A DNA stretch of 64,000 bases. It comes from Pseudomonas baetica (GTDB lineage Bacteria; Pseudomonadota; Gammaproteobacteria; Pseudomonadales; Pseudomonadaceae). Positions 52,998-62,558 of the stretch are shown here, piece after piece. Positions within the stretch are counted from its first letter, which is position 1. Each line of letters begins with the position of its first letter. The translations under genes were made by a program, and so were the position numbers. The DNA lies in the NCBI RefSeq assembly GCF_019733355.1, contig NZ_JAIHLQ010000004.1:62001-126000 (forward strand), written 5' to 3'. Under the pieces are notes generated by a model. It had not been told where the DNA came from. It did not search any database and was given only the letters and a program-made list of their open reading frames with translations.

Positions 52998-54569
52998 ATG
53001 AATAACGCTAGGAAAGGCTCGCTCAGCCTATTGGCCGGCGCCATGCTGCTGGCCTCCGCTGGCGCCTTCGCCACCGGTGTGCCGGCAAAGCCTGTAACCG
53101 TTGCCAAAGAGTTGCAGCAAGCCAAGACCTATACCGTCAGCAGCGCGCCGACCGAGGAACTGGAACTGGCCAAGCCGACACTGCCCGACCTCTCCGGTTA
53201 CACCGCCGAAGCCGCCGCCGCGAAAATCGTCCGTAGCAAACCGGGCAAGATCAGCGTGCGCCGGATGATGCAGGAAGACGCCCTGAAGGACTTCATCGGC
53301 GGCGACAACAAAATGGCTGAATGGGTGGTGCGTCAGCACGGCATCCCGCAGGCGATCTTCGTCGACGACGGCTACATGAACCTCAAAGAGTTGGCGCAGA
53401 AGCTGCCCAAGCAGTACTTCAGCGAAACCTCACCGGGTGTGTATCTGGCCAAATTGCCGATCGTGGTTGGCCGTAAAGGCATCCTCGAAATCGACGGCCA
53501 GACCCAAGAGCTGCGCCTGTCGCAAGAGGCCGGTTCGTTCCTGGTCAACGACGGTCAGTTGTTTGTGCGTGACACCAAAGTCACGGGCTGGCGCGAGAAG
53601 GACAACGGCCCGGCGACCTTCCGTTCGCCGAAGGAATTCCGGCCGTTCCTGCTCGCCTGGGGTGGCACCGAGACCTACATCGTCAACAGCAAAATGGCCA
53701 GTTTCGGCTACGCCAACAGTAAGTCGTACGGGGTGAGCATTTCCCAGTACACGCCGAACATGGCCAAGGTACTCAAGCGTCCCGAGCCCACCGGCTGGAT
53801 CGTCGGTTCCGAGTTCTCGGACATGTGGTACGGCTTCTACTGCTACGAGACCCGCGACTTCGTGGTCAAGGGCAACACCTACAAAGACAACATCGTCTAC
53901 GGCATCGACCCGCATGACCGCTCGCACGGCCTGATCATTGCCCAGAACACCGTTCACGGCACGAAGAAGAAGCACGGGATCATCATTTCCCGTGAGGTCA
54001 ATGACAGCTTCATCTTCAACAACAAAAGCTACGACAACCACCTCTCGGGCCTGGTGATCGACCGTAACAGCGTCAACAACATCGTGGCCTACAACGAGAT
54101 CTACAAGAACCACACCGACGGCATCACCCTCTACGAGTCCGCCGACAACCTGCTGTGGGGCAACAAGGTCATCAGCAACAAGCGCCACGGCATCCGCATT
54201 CGTAACAGCGTGAACATCCGCCTCTACGAAAACATCGCCATGGCCAACGGCCTGACCGGCGTCTACGGCCACATCAAAGACCTGACCGACACCGACCGTG
54301 ACATCAAGCTCGACCCGTTCGACGCCCAGGTTTCGCTGATCGTGGTGGGCGGTGAACTCGCGGCCAACGGCAGCGGCCCGCTGTCGATCGATTCGCCCTT
54401 GAGTGTCGAGCTGTATCGCGTGTCGATGCTGGCGCCGACCAAATCCAGCGGCATCAGCTTCAACGGCATCCTCGGCGAGCGCCAGGATGAAATTCTCGAC
54501 CTGCTGGTACGCCAGCAGAAAGCCGTGCTGATCGACCCTGTCGAACGCCAGACCGAACTGCAGGACTGA
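52998..54569 (+). CDS. algG: Mannuronan C5-epimerase
   Basis: AlgG (523 aa) converts mannuronate to guluronate in the polymer in the periplasm. A signal peptide (GSLSLLAGAMLLASAGAFA) is followed by a right-handed beta-helix with CASH-type repeats. The catalytic DPHDRSHG motif is about residues 304-311. I chose ATG 52998 with GGGAG 8 bases upstream; ATG 52971, overlapping the algE stop, would add 9 residues. Confidence 0.96.
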   Translation: MNNARKGSLSLLAGAMLLASAGAFATGVPAKPVTVAKELQQAKTYTVSSAPTEELELAKPTLPDLSGYTAEAAAAKIVRSKPGKISVRRMMQEDALKDFIGGDNKMAEWVVRQHGIPQAIFVDDGYMNLKELAQKLPKQYFSETSPGVYLAKLPIVVGRKGILEIDGQTQELRLSQEAGSFLVNDGQLFVRDTKVTGWREKDNGPATFRSPKEFRPFLLAWGGTETYIVNSKMASFGYANSKSYGVSISQYTPNMAKVLKRPEPTGWIVGSEFSDMWYGFYCYETRDFVVKGNTYKDNIVYGIDPHDRSHGLIIAQNTVHGTKKKHGIIISREVNDSFIFNNKSYDNHLSGLVIDRNSVNNIVAYNEIYKNHTDGITLYESADNLLWGNKVISNKRHGIRIRNSVNIRLYENIAMANGLTGVYGHIKDLTDTDRDIKLDPFDAQVSLIVVGGELAANGSGPLSIDSPLSVELYRVSMLAPTKSSGISFNGILGERQDEILDLLVRQQKAVLIDPVERQTELQD

Positions 54570-54579
54570 GGATAATTTT

Positions 54580-56040
54580 ATGCACCCACACTTGATCAGA
54601 TTACTCAGCCTGTCGGCCCTGACCGTGGGCATTCTGGCCGCCAGCAATGGCGCTCGCGCCGACGAGGCTGCCGGTGTCACCCCGCCCAAGTTCACCGCCG
54701 AGCCATGCTGCAACCTGTGCCCGGCCGCCCATGACGCGAAGAACTACACCACGCGCTATCAGCAGAACTTCACCACCCTGGTGCAGGCGCAGGGCGACTG
54801 GCTGTTCCGGACTCAGGAAGACCTGCGCACCGAATTCAACACCACCCCTGCCGGCTACAAACGCCTGCAACAGTTGCACGATGCGTTCAAGAGCAAAGGC
54901 GTGGAACTGGTGATCGTCTATCAACCGACCCGGGGCCTGGTGAACCGCAACAAACTCAACCCGCAGGAAAAAGCCGCGTTTGATTACGAGAAGGCTTTGG
55001 GCAACTACAAGACCATGCTCGGCCGTTTTGCGCAGATGGGCTACGTGGTGCCGGACCTGTCACCGCTGACCAACGAATCGCTGCCGGACACCCTGCCCGC
55101 CCACGATTTCTATTTCCGTGGCGACCAGCACTGGACTCCGTACGGCGCGCAGCGCACGGCAAAAATCGTCGCCGAGAAGGTCAAGCAGATCCCGGCCTTC
55201 GCCGACATTCCCAAGCGTGAGTTCGAGACCAAGCGGTCTGGTCGTATGGGCAAAACCGGCACTTTGCATAACATGGCCGGGCAACTGTGCGGCACCAGTT
55301 ACGCGATCCAGTACATGGATCAGTTCACCACCGAACCGAAAGGCGAGGCCGCTGACGGCGATCTGTTCGGCGATTCCGGCAACCCGCAAATCACCTTGGT
55401 CGGTACGTCTCACAGCGGCAAGAACTACAACTTCGCCGGTTTCCTGCAAGAAGACATCGGTGCCGACATTCTCAACGTTGCCTTCCCCGGCGGCGGTCTG
55501 GAAGGTTCGATGTTGCAGTACCTGGGCAGCGACGAATTCCAGAAGAGCCCGCCGAAAATTCTCATTTGGGAGTTCTCGCCGCTGTATCGCCTCGATCAGG
55601 AAACCATCTACCGCCAGATGATGGCGCTGCTGGATAACGGCTGCGAAGGCAAAGACGCTCAGATGAGCGCCAGCACCACGCTGAAACCGGGCAGCAAACA
55701 AGAATTGCTGGTCAACAGCAAGAACATGAACCTGCAAAACAGCAGTCATCAGGTCGACATCCGTTTCGCCGACACCTCGGTGAAAACCCTGCAAGCCACC
55801 CTCTGGTACATGAACGGTCGCCACGAGGACATCAAGATCGAGAAACCGGAAACCTCCGACACCGACGGTCGTTTCGCCTTTGAGTTGCGCACCGACGAAG
55901 ACTGGGGCTCGCAAAACCTGCTGGCAGTCGAAGTTCAGGGCCCGGAAGCGGGCACCGCGCCACAGAAAGTCGAAGCGAAAATCTGCAAACGCAACGTATT
56001 CCCGGGCGCTGGGCAACACACCGCTCAGGTCGGGCAATGA
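54580..56040 (+). CDS. algX: Alginate O-acetyltransferase AlgX
   Basis: AlgX (486 aa) is the periplasmic terminal acetyltransferase and a scaffold partner of AlgK. After a signal peptide ([20 protein letters not shown]) comes an SGNH-like domain: Asp182-x-His184 in [10 protein letters not shown], and Ser279 in [13 protein letters not shown]-terminal carbohydrate-binding module follows (about residues 355-480). All triad residues are present. The stop overlaps an ATG of algL. Confidence 0.97.
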   Translation: MHPHLIRLLSLSALTVGILAASNGARADEAAGVTPPKFTAEPCCNLCPAAHDAKNYTTRYQQNFTTLVQAQGDWLFRTQEDLRTEFNTTPAGYKRLQQLHDAFKSKGVELVIVYQPTRGLVNRNKLNPQEKAAFDYEKALGNYKTMLGRFAQMGYVVPDLSPLTNESLPDTLPAHDFYFRGDQHWTPYGAQRTAKIVAEKVKQIPAFADIPKREFETKRSGRMGKTGTLHNMAGQLCGTSYAIQYMDQFTTEPKGEAADGDLFGDSGNPQITLVGTSHSGKNYNFAGFLQEDIGADILNVAFPGGGLEGSMLQYLGSDEFQKSPPKILIWEFSPLYRLDQETIYRQMMALLDNGCEGKDAQMSASTTLKPGSKQELLVNSKNMNLQNSSHQVDIRFADTSVKTLQATLWYMNGRHEDIKIEKPETSDTDGRFAFELRTDEDWGSQNLLAVEVQGPEAGTAPQKVEAKICKRNVFPGAGQHTAQVGQ

Positions 56041-56048
56041 GGTCTGCT

Positions 56049-57173
56049 ATGCGAAATCGAACGATCAAACACCTGCTTGCGCCATCCCTGCTCACCCTGG
56101 CGATGTTCGCCGGGGCGACTCAGGCCGCCGCGCCACTGCGTCCACCTCAGGGCTACTTCGCCCCTGTGGATAAATTCAAGACCAGCGACAAAAGCGAAGG
56201 CTGCGATGCGATGCCGACGCCGTACACCGGCCCGCTGCAATTTCGCAGCAAATACGAAGGCTCGGACAAGGCCCGCGCGACGCTCAATGTGCAATCGGAA
56301 AAGGCCTTCCGCGACACCACCAAAGACATCACCACGCTGGAGCGCGGCACCGCCAAACGCGTCATGCAGTTCATGCGTGATGGTCGCCCGGAGCAGCTCG
56401 ATTGCACGCTGGACTGGTTGGCTGCGTGGGCCAAGTCCGACGCCTTGATGTCGAAAGACTTCAACCACACCGGCAAATCGATGCGCAAATGGGCGCTGGG
56501 CAGCATGGCCTCTTCGTACATTCGCCTGAAATTCTCCGACTCGCATCCACTGGCGGAGCATCAGCAGCAAGCGCAGGTGATCGAAGCCTGGTTCAGCAAA
56601 ATGGCCGATCAGGTCGTCAGCGACTGGGACAATCTGCCGCTGGAAAAAACCAACAACCACTCTTACTGGGCGGCGTGGTCGGTGATGGCGACGTCGGTCG
56701 CGACCAACCGCCGCGACCTGTTCGATTGGGCAGTGAAGGAATACAAGGTCGGCGCCAATCAGATCGACGCCGACGGCTACCTGCCGAACGAACTCAAGCG
56801 CCAGCAACGCGCCCTCGCCTACCACAACTATGCCCTGCCGCCGCTGGCGATGATCGCCAGTTTCGCCCAGGTCAACGGTGTCGATCTGCGCCAGGAAAAC
56901 AATGGCGCACTGAAACGCTTGGCTGATCGCGTGCTGTCCGGGGTGAAAAACCCGGATGAATTCGAGAAGAAGAACGGCAAAAAACAGGACATGACCGACC
57001 TGAAAGAGGACATGAAATTCGCCTGGCTCGAACCGTTCTGCACCCTCTACACCTGCTCGGCGGATGTGCTGGAGAAGAAGCACGGGATGCAACCATTCAA
57101 GACCTTCCGCCTGGGTGGCGACCTGACCAAGGTCTACGACCCGGCGCATGAAAAGGGCAACAAAGGCTCGTAA
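56049..57173 (+). CDS. algL: Alginate lyase AlgL
   Basis: AlgL (374 aa) is a PL5 lyase that clears misplaced alginate from the periplasm. It has a signal peptide ([19 protein letters not shown]) and an (alpha/alpha) toroid with [10 protein letters not shown] near residue 203, holding the catalytic Asn and His, and a Tyr-rich [21 protein letters not shown] chose ATG 56049 with GAGG upstream. The ATG at 56037, inside the algX stop, would add 4 residues. A REPIN follows. Confidence 0.96.
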   Translation: MRNRTIKHLLAPSLLTLAMFAGATQAAAPLRPPQGYFAPVDKFKTSDKSEGCDAMPTPYTGPLQFRSKYEGSDKARATLNVQSEKAFRDTTKDITTLERGTAKRVMQFMRDGRPEQLDCTLDWLAAWAKSDALMSKDFNHTGKSMRKWALGSMASSYIRLKFSDSHPLAEHQQQAQVIEAWFSKMADQVVSDWDNLPLEKTNNHSYWAAWSVMATSVATNRRDLFDWAVKEYKVGANQIDADGYLPNELKRQQRALAYHNYALPPLAMIASFAQVNGVDLRQENNGALKRLADRVLSGVKNPDEFEKKNGKKQDMTDLKEDMKFAWLEPFCTLYTCSADVLEKKHGMQPFKTFRLGGDLTKVYDPAHEKGNKGS

Positions 57174-57189
57174 GAATGAATGCAATCCC

Positions 57190-57281
57190 CTGTGGGAGCG
57201 GGCTTGCTCGCGAATGCGGTCTGACATTCAAAAATAATGTCGACTGACACACCGCCTTCGCGAGCAAGCCCGCTCCCACAG
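57190..57281. repeat. REPIN between algL and algI
   Basis: CTGTGGGAGCGGGCTTGCTC and its perfect complement GAGCAAGCCCGCTCCCACAG bound a 92-bp head-to-head doublet within the alginate operon. It sits in the 194-base gap that separates the assembly genes from the acetylation genes. Confidence 0.94.
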
Positions 57282-57367
57282 TGAAGTGATGTCGCCCCCT
57301 GAATTTTCACGGGGGGTTTGGGGGGGCTTTGGCCCTTGACTGTTGGTTCAAACATGGAGAGATCGGG

Positions 57368-58933
57368 ATGGTATTTTCATCCAACGTGTTCCTGTTTCTG
57401 TTCTTGCCGATCTTTCTCGGCTTGTACTACCTGAGCGGGCAACGCTATCGCAACCTGCTGCTGCTGATCGCCAGCTACGTGTTCTATGCCTGGTGGCGGG
57501 TGGACTTCCTCGCCCTGTTCGCAGCGGTAACGCTGTGGAACTACTGGATCGGCCTCAAGGTCGGTGCCGCTGGTGTGCGCACCAAACCGGCCCAGCGCTG
57601 GCTGCTGGCCGGCGTCGCGGTGGATCTGTGCATCCTCGGCTACTTCAAGTACGCCAACTTCGGCGTCGACAGCATCAACGCGATGATGACCTCGGTGGGT
57701 CTTGAGCCGTTCATCCTGACCCACGTACTGCTGCCGATCGGTATCTCGTTCTACATCTTCGAGTCGATCAGCTACATCATCGATGTGTATCGCGGCGACA
57801 CCCCGGCCACCCGCAATCTGATCGACTTTGCCGCGTTCGTGGCGATCTTCCCGCACCTGATCGCCGGCCCGGTGTTGCGTTTTCGTGACCTGGCCGACCA
57901 GTTCAACAACCGCACCCACACCCTCGACAAATTCTCCGAGGGCTGCACGCGGTTCATGCAGGGTTTCATCAAGAAGGTCTTCATCGCCGACACCCTCGCG
58001 GTGGTGGCCGACCATTGCTTCGCCCTGCAAAACCCGACCACGGGCGATGCCTGGCTGGGTGCACTGGCCTACACCGCGCAGCTGTATTTCGACTTCTCCG
58101 GTTACAGCGACATGGCCATCGGTCTGGGCTTGATGATGGGTTTCCGCTTCATGGAAAACTTCAAGCAGCCGTACATCAGCCAGTCGATCACCGAGTTCTG
58201 GCGCCGCTGGCACATCAGCCTGTCGACGTGGCTGCGTGACTATCTCTACATCACGCTCGGCGGTAACCGTAAAGGCACGCTGATGACCTATCGCAACCTG
58301 TTCCTGACCATGCTTTTGGGCGGTCTGTGGCACGGCGCGAACATCACTTACATCGTTTGGGGCGCCTGGCACGGCATGTGGCTGGCGATTGAAAAAGCGC
58401 TGGGCCTGAATACCTCGCCGCGCAGCCTCAACCCGATCCGCTGGGCGCTGACCTTCCTGCTGGTGGTGATGGGCTGGGTGATCTTCCGTGCCGAGAACCT
58501 GCACGTTGCCGGGCGCATGTACGGCGCGATGTTCAGCTTCGGCGACTGGTCGCTGTCGGAACTCAATCAGGCCAGCCTCACCGGCCTGCAAGTGGCGACG
58601 CTGGTGGTGGCTTACGTGACGCTGGCGTTCTTCGGTCTGCGTGATCTGTACACCAACCAGCCTCCGGTCAAAACCAAGCCAGCGGTCAACGTCGAAACCG
58701 ACGGCCCGGCCGCTGCGACCCCAGGAATGATCAAGGCCGCCCCCGGCGAAAACCCGGCGAGCATCCACGAGCCTGGCTACACCGTCGGCGTTGAAGCCCA
58801 GGTGCAAGCGGCCTACTGGACGGCGGACTGGTCACGCTACGTGATGCGCGGCTTGATCCTGCTGCTGTTCATCGCCTCGATTCTCAAACTCTCGGCGCAA
58901 AGCTTCTCGCCGTTCCTTTACTTCCAGTTCTGA
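57368..58933 (+). CDS. algI: Alginate O-acetyltransferase AlgI (MBOAT)
   Basis: AlgI (521 aa) is the membrane-bound O-acyltransferase that passes acetyl groups to the periplasm. It starts MVFSSNVFLFLFLPIFLG and has about ten membrane segments. The MBOAT active-site His322 is in GGLWHGANITYIVWGAWHG, the position known for P. aeruginosa. The ATG at 57368 has GAGATC upstream. The extra 13 codons before it are not family-like. AlgJ begins 10 bases after. Confidence 0.96.
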   Translation: MVFSSNVFLFLFLPIFLGLYYLSGQRYRNLLLLIASYVFYAWWRVDFLALFAAVTLWNYWIGLKVGAAGVRTKPAQRWLLAGVAVDLCILGYFKYANFGVDSINAMMTSVGLEPFILTHVLLPIGISFYIFESISYIIDVYRGDTPATRNLIDFAAFVAIFPHLIAGPVLRFRDLADQFNNRTHTLDKFSEGCTRFMQGFIKKVFIADTLAVVADHCFALQNPTTGDAWLGALAYTAQLYFDFSGYSDMAIGLGLMMGFRFMENFKQPYISQSITEFWRRWHISLSTWLRDYLYITLGGNRKGTLMTYRNLFLTMLLGGLWHGANITYIVWGAWHGMWLAIEKALGLNTSPRSLNPIRWALTFLLVVMGWVIFRAENLHVAGRMYGAMFSFGDWSLSELNQASLTGLQVATLVVAYVTLAFFGLRDLYTNQPPVKTKPAVNVETDGPAAATPGMIKAAPGENPASIHEPGYTVGVEAQVQAAYWTADWSRYVMRGLILLLFIASILKLSAQSFSPFLYFQF

Positions 58934-58943
58934 GGGATCTGAC

Positions 58944-60119
58944 ATGACCCGCTCATTACGCATTTTCTACATCGCCCTGTTCCTGGTGACTCTGCTGGTG
59001 CTCGGTCTGTGTTCGGTGCGCAGCTTCTTCGGCTTCAGCACCAACGCCGACGCGACAGTGCTCAACGGCCGCTGGACCAAAGCCGTGGAAACCCACTACG
59101 ACGACGCGTTTCCAATCAAGCGTCTGGGCACCAATCTCTGGGCCGCGCTGGATTTCAAACTGTTCAACGAAGGTCGTCCGGGCGTGGTGCTCGGTCGCGA
59201 TCAGTGGTTGTACAGCGATGAGGAGTTCAACCCGATCGTCAACGAAGAGTTGAACCTGCAAGGCAACTACGCGCTGGTCGAAGGCGTGCGCCAGACCTTG
59301 AAAGCCAAAGGCGTGAAACTGGTGATGGCGATTGTGCCGGCCAAGGTTCGCCTGTACCCGGAGCACCTGGGTGAAGTGAAACCGGCGAGCATCCACGCCA
59401 ACCTCTATGAGGATTTCCACGCCCGCGTGGCGGCGGACAAGATCCTCGCCCCTGACCTGCTCAAGCCATTGCAACAGGCCAAGCAGAACGGTCAGCAAGT
59501 GTTCCTGCGCACCGACACGCACTGGACGCCTGAGGGCGCCGAGGTTGCGGCCAACACCCTGGCGAAAACCATCGCCGACAAGTTCCCGCTCAGCGGCGAG
59601 CCGCAGCGCTTTGTCACCACGCCGGCCGAGAAGGTCACGCACAAGGGCGACCTGCGCCTGTTCCTGCCGCTGGACCCGCTGTTCGAAAACCTGATGCCGG
59701 CGCAAGAGCCGCTGCAAAAGCGCAACACCGTGGCCGCGGGTGATCAGCCGGCCGGTGACGACGCGCTGTTCGCCAACAGCGAAGTACCGGTGGCACTGAT
59801 CGGCACCAGCTACAGCGCCAACCCCAACTGGAACTTCGTCGGTGCACTCAAACAAGCGCTGCACAGCGACGTGGTGAGCTACGCCGAAGACGGCCACGGC
59901 CCGATTCGACCGATGCTCAGCTACCTGAAAAGCGATGACTTCAAGAACAGCCCGCCACAGGTGCTGATCTGGGAGTTTCCTGAACGTTATCTGCCTGTGA
60001 ACAACGAAATCGGCGACGCCGACCCGCAGTGGGTCGCAGAGCTTAAACAAGCCGGCGTGCGCCAACAAAACGTAGCTGTAAACACTCAATCCGAGACGCC
60101 CGACCGGGCGCAAAACTGA
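58944..60119 (+). CDS. algJ: Alginate O-acetyltransferase AlgJ
   Basis: AlgJ (391 aa) is a membrane-tethered SGNH hydrolase-like protein, an acetyl carrier between AlgI and AlgX. It has an N-terminal signal anchor (FYIALFLVTLLVLGLCSVRS). The triad residues are Asp191 and His193 (RTDTHWTPEG) and Ser291 (GTSYSANPNWNF). It shares ancestry with AlgX. Its length is normal. Confidence 0.96.
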   Translation: MTRSLRIFYIALFLVTLLVLGLCSVRSFFGFSTNADATVLNGRWTKAVETHYDDAFPIKRLGTNLWAALDFKLFNEGRPGVVLGRDQWLYSDEEFNPIVNEELNLQGNYALVEGVRQTLKAKGVKLVMAIVPAKVRLYPEHLGEVKPASIHANLYEDFHARVAADKILAPDLLKPLQQAKQNGQQVFLRTDTHWTPEGAEVAANTLAKTIADKFPLSGEPQRFVTTPAEKVTHKGDLRLFLPLDPLFENLMPAQEPLQKRNTVAAGDQPAGDDALFANSEVPVALIGTSYSANPNWNFVGALKQALHSDVVSYAEDGHGPIRPMLSYLKSDDFKNSPPQVLIWEFPERYLPVNNEIGDADPQWVAELKQAGVRQQNVAVNTQSETPDRAQN

Positions 60120-60133
60120 AAGAGAGGTACACC

Positions 60134-60790
60134 ATGACTTTCACGACTACTCCTCGTCGTCTCGCAAAACGCATTGCACTGGTTGCGGGTTTGAGCGTGC
60201 TGTCGGTTCAGGCTTTCGCCGGTGGCGACGCTGCGCTCTACGGCCCGACCGCACCGAAAGGTTCGAGCTTCGTGCGCATCTATAACGCCAGCAACGCTGA
60301 AGTCAGCGCCACCGTTGGCAGCACCAACCTGAGCGACGTTGCGCCTCTGGCCAGCAGCGACTTCAGCTTCATGCCGGGCGGCGACTACAGCGCCAAGGTC
60401 GGCAGCCAGACCCTGCCGGTCAAACTCGCCGGTGACCACTACTACACCCTGGTCAACAACGCTTCCGGCGCGCCGCAACTGATCGAAGAACCGCCGTTCA
60501 AAAACAAGCAGAAATCCCTGGTGCGCGTGCAGAACCTCAGCGACAAACCGCTGACCCTGAAGACCGCCGACGGCAAGACCGAAGTGGTCAAGAGCGTCGC
60601 CGCCAAGGGCCGTGGCGAACGTGAAATCAACCCGGTGAAAGTCAGCCTGGCGCTGTTTGAGGGCGACAAAAAAGTCAGCGACGTGAAACCGGTCGCGCTG
60701 GAACGCGGTGAAGCCGCGGTGCTGTACGTCACCGGTAACGGCAGCAACCTGTCGCCAGTCTGGGTGAAACGCCCGGTGTCGACGCGCTAA
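60134..60790 (+). CDS. algF: Alginate O-acetylation protein AlgF
   Basis: AlgF (218 aa) is a periplasmic adaptor needed for alginate acetylation. A signal peptide (IALVAGLSVLSVQAFA) is followed by two beta-rich domains: GSSFVRIYNASNAEVSATVG, then SLVRVQNLSDKPLTLKTADG and AAVLYVTGNGS. It ends 216 bases before algA, and a REPIN lies in that gap. Confidence 0.95.
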   Translation: MTFTTTPRRLAKRIALVAGLSVLSVQAFAGGDAALYGPTAPKGSSFVRIYNASNAEVSATVGSTNLSDVAPLASSDFSFMPGGDYSAKVGSQTLPVKLAGDHYYTLVNNASGAPQLIEEPPFKNKQKSLVRVQNLSDKPLTLKTADGKTEVVKSVAAKGRGEREINPVKVSLALFEGDKKVSDVKPVALERGEAAVLYVTGNGSNLSPVWVKRPVSTR

Positions 60791-60819
60791 CAATTTTTCC
60801 TGCCTGACCCCGTCCCCAC

Positions 60820-60908
60820 TGTGGGAGGGGGCTTGCTCCCGAAAGCGGTCTGACATTCAACCGATATGTCGACTGATACACCGCCTTCGGGAGCAAGCCC
60901 CCTCCCAC
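60820..60908. repeat. REPIN between algF and algA
   Basis: TGTGGGAGGGGGCTTGCTCC at the left and GGGAGCAAGCCCCCTCCCAC at the right form an 89-bp head-to-head doublet of the 'GAGGGGGC' subtype. It is the third REPIN inside the alginate operon and lies upstream of algA. Confidence 0.94.
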
Positions 60909-61006
60909 CCTTTGAACGGGTTGTCAGTTCGGATACGAGACAAAAACAAGAGTGAAACGACACAGGTTCGTGGCTCTAACCCAATCGATTTTATGGAGTA
61001 AACAAT

Positions 61007-62458
61007 ATGATTCCGGTGATCTTGTCAGGTGGTAGCGGTTCACGTCTTTGGCCGCTTTCGCGTAAACAGTTCCCTAAGCAATTCCTCGCCCTGACCGGCG
61101 AACACACGCTGTTCCAGCAAACCCTGGAACGCCTGGTGTTCGAAGGCATGGACACGCCAATCGTGGTCTGCAACAAGGATCACCGCTTCATCGTCAACGA
61201 GCAGTTGAGCAACCGTAACCTGGAATGCCAACGCATCCTGATGGAACCGTTCGGCCGCAACACCGCGCCGGCCGTGGCGTTGACCGCGATGATGCTGGTC
61301 AATGAAGGTCGCGACGAACTGATGCTGGTGCTGCCGGCCGACCACGTTCTGGAAGATCAGAAAGCCCTGCAACGCGCACTGGCTCTGGCCACCGTCGCCG
61401 CCGAAAACGGTGAAATGGTGTTGTTCGGCGTACCCGCAACGAAACCGGAAACCGGTTACGGCTACATCAAGTCCACCAACGATTCGTTGTTGCCAGAAGG
61501 CGTCAGCCGCGTTTCGCACTTTGTCGAAAAACCCGATGTGAAACGCGCTACCGAGTACGTCGAGTCCGGCGGTTACTACTGGAACAGCGGCATGTTCCTG
61601 TTCCGCGCCAGCCGCTTCCTCGAAGAACTGAAAAAGCACGACCCGGACATCTACGACACCTGCCTGCTGACCCTTGAGCGCAGCGAGCAAGACGCCGACA
61701 CCGTCACGCTGGACGAAGCCACCTTCGCCTGCTGCCCGGACAACTCCATCGACTACTCCGTCATGGAGAAAACCCAGCGCGCCTGCGTGGTGCCGCTGAT
61801 GGCGGGCTGGAGCGATGTCGGTTGCTGGTCGTCGCTGTGGGAAGTCAACGAAAAGGACGCCAACGGCAACGTCAGCAAAGGCGACGTGGTCATTCAGGAC
61901 AGCAAGAACTGCATGATCCACGGCAACGGCAAACTGGTGTCGGTGATCGGTCTGGAAAACATCGTCGTGGTCGAAACCAAGGACGCGATGATGATCGCCC
62001 ACAAGGACAAGGTTCAGGGCGTCAAACAGATGGTCGCAACCCTCAACGAACAGGGCCGCAGCGAAACCCAGAACCACTGCGAGGTCTATCGTCCGTGGGG
62101 TTCTTACGACTCGGTGGACATGGGCGGGCGTTTCCAGGTCAAGCACATCTCGGTGAAACCGGGCGCGTGCCTGTCGCTGCAGATGCACCACCACCGCGCC
62201 GAGCACTGGATCGTGGTCAGCGGCACCGCCGAAGTGACCTGCGATGACAACGTGTTCCTGCTCTGCGAAAACCAGTCGACCTACATCCCGATTGCCTCGG
62301 TGCACCGCCTGCGCAACCCGGGCAAGATCCCGCTGGAGATCATCGAAGTGCAATCGGGCAGCTACCTGGGTGAAGACGACATCGAGCGTTTCGAAGATAT
62401 CTACGGTCGCTCGACCCCGATCGAACGCGGCGTGTCGGTGAAAACCATCGCGCAGTGA
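61007..62458 (+). CDS. algA: Mannose-6-P isomerase / GDP-mannose pyrophosphorylase
   Basis: AlgA (483 aa) is bifunctional. The N-terminal GMP domain has the nucleotide-binding LSGGSGSRLWPLSRKQFPKQ and PFGRNTAPAVAL, with FVEKPD further on. The C-terminal PMI domain has the cupin metal motif LQMHHHRAEHW. It makes GDP-mannose, the substrate of AlgD. ATGGAG with a 9-base gap precedes the ATG. It ends the operon before a large terminator. Confidence 0.97.
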   Translation: MIPVILSGGSGSRLWPLSRKQFPKQFLALTGEHTLFQQTLERLVFEGMDTPIVVCNKDHRFIVNEQLSNRNLECQRILMEPFGRNTAPAVALTAMMLVNEGRDELMLVLPADHVLEDQKALQRALALATVAAENGEMVLFGVPATKPETGYGYIKSTNDSLLPEGVSRVSHFVEKPDVKRATEYVESGGYYWNSGMFLFRASRFLEELKKHDPDIYDTCLLTLERSEQDADTVTLDEATFACCPDNSIDYSVMEKTQRACVVPLMAGWSDVGCWSSLWEVNEKDANGNVSKGDVVIQDSKNCMIHGNGKLVSVIGLENIVVVETKDAMMIAHKDKVQGVKQMVATLNEQGRSETQNHCEVYRPWGSYDSVDMGGRFQVKHISVKPGACLSLQMHHHRAEHWIVVSGTAEVTCDDNVFLLCENQSTYIPIASVHRLRNPGKIPLEIIEVQSGSYLGEDDIERFEDIYGRSTPIERGVSVKTIAQ

Positions 62459-62469
62459 TCGACCTGCAA

Positions 62470-62532
62470 TAAAAAGCCCTCGTCCAGCCCACTGCGTCCC
62501 CTATCCGCAGTGGGTTGGGCGGGGGCTTTTTT
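62470..62532 (+). terminator. Terminator of the alginate operon
   Basis: AAAAAGCCC and GGGCTTTTTT close a long stem in which CAGCCCACTGCG pairs with CGCAGTGGGTTG. A T-run follows. It lies 12 bases after the algA stop. Confidence 0.92.
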
Positions 62533-62558
62533 GCAGGTTTCTACATTCAGGCAGCCTT

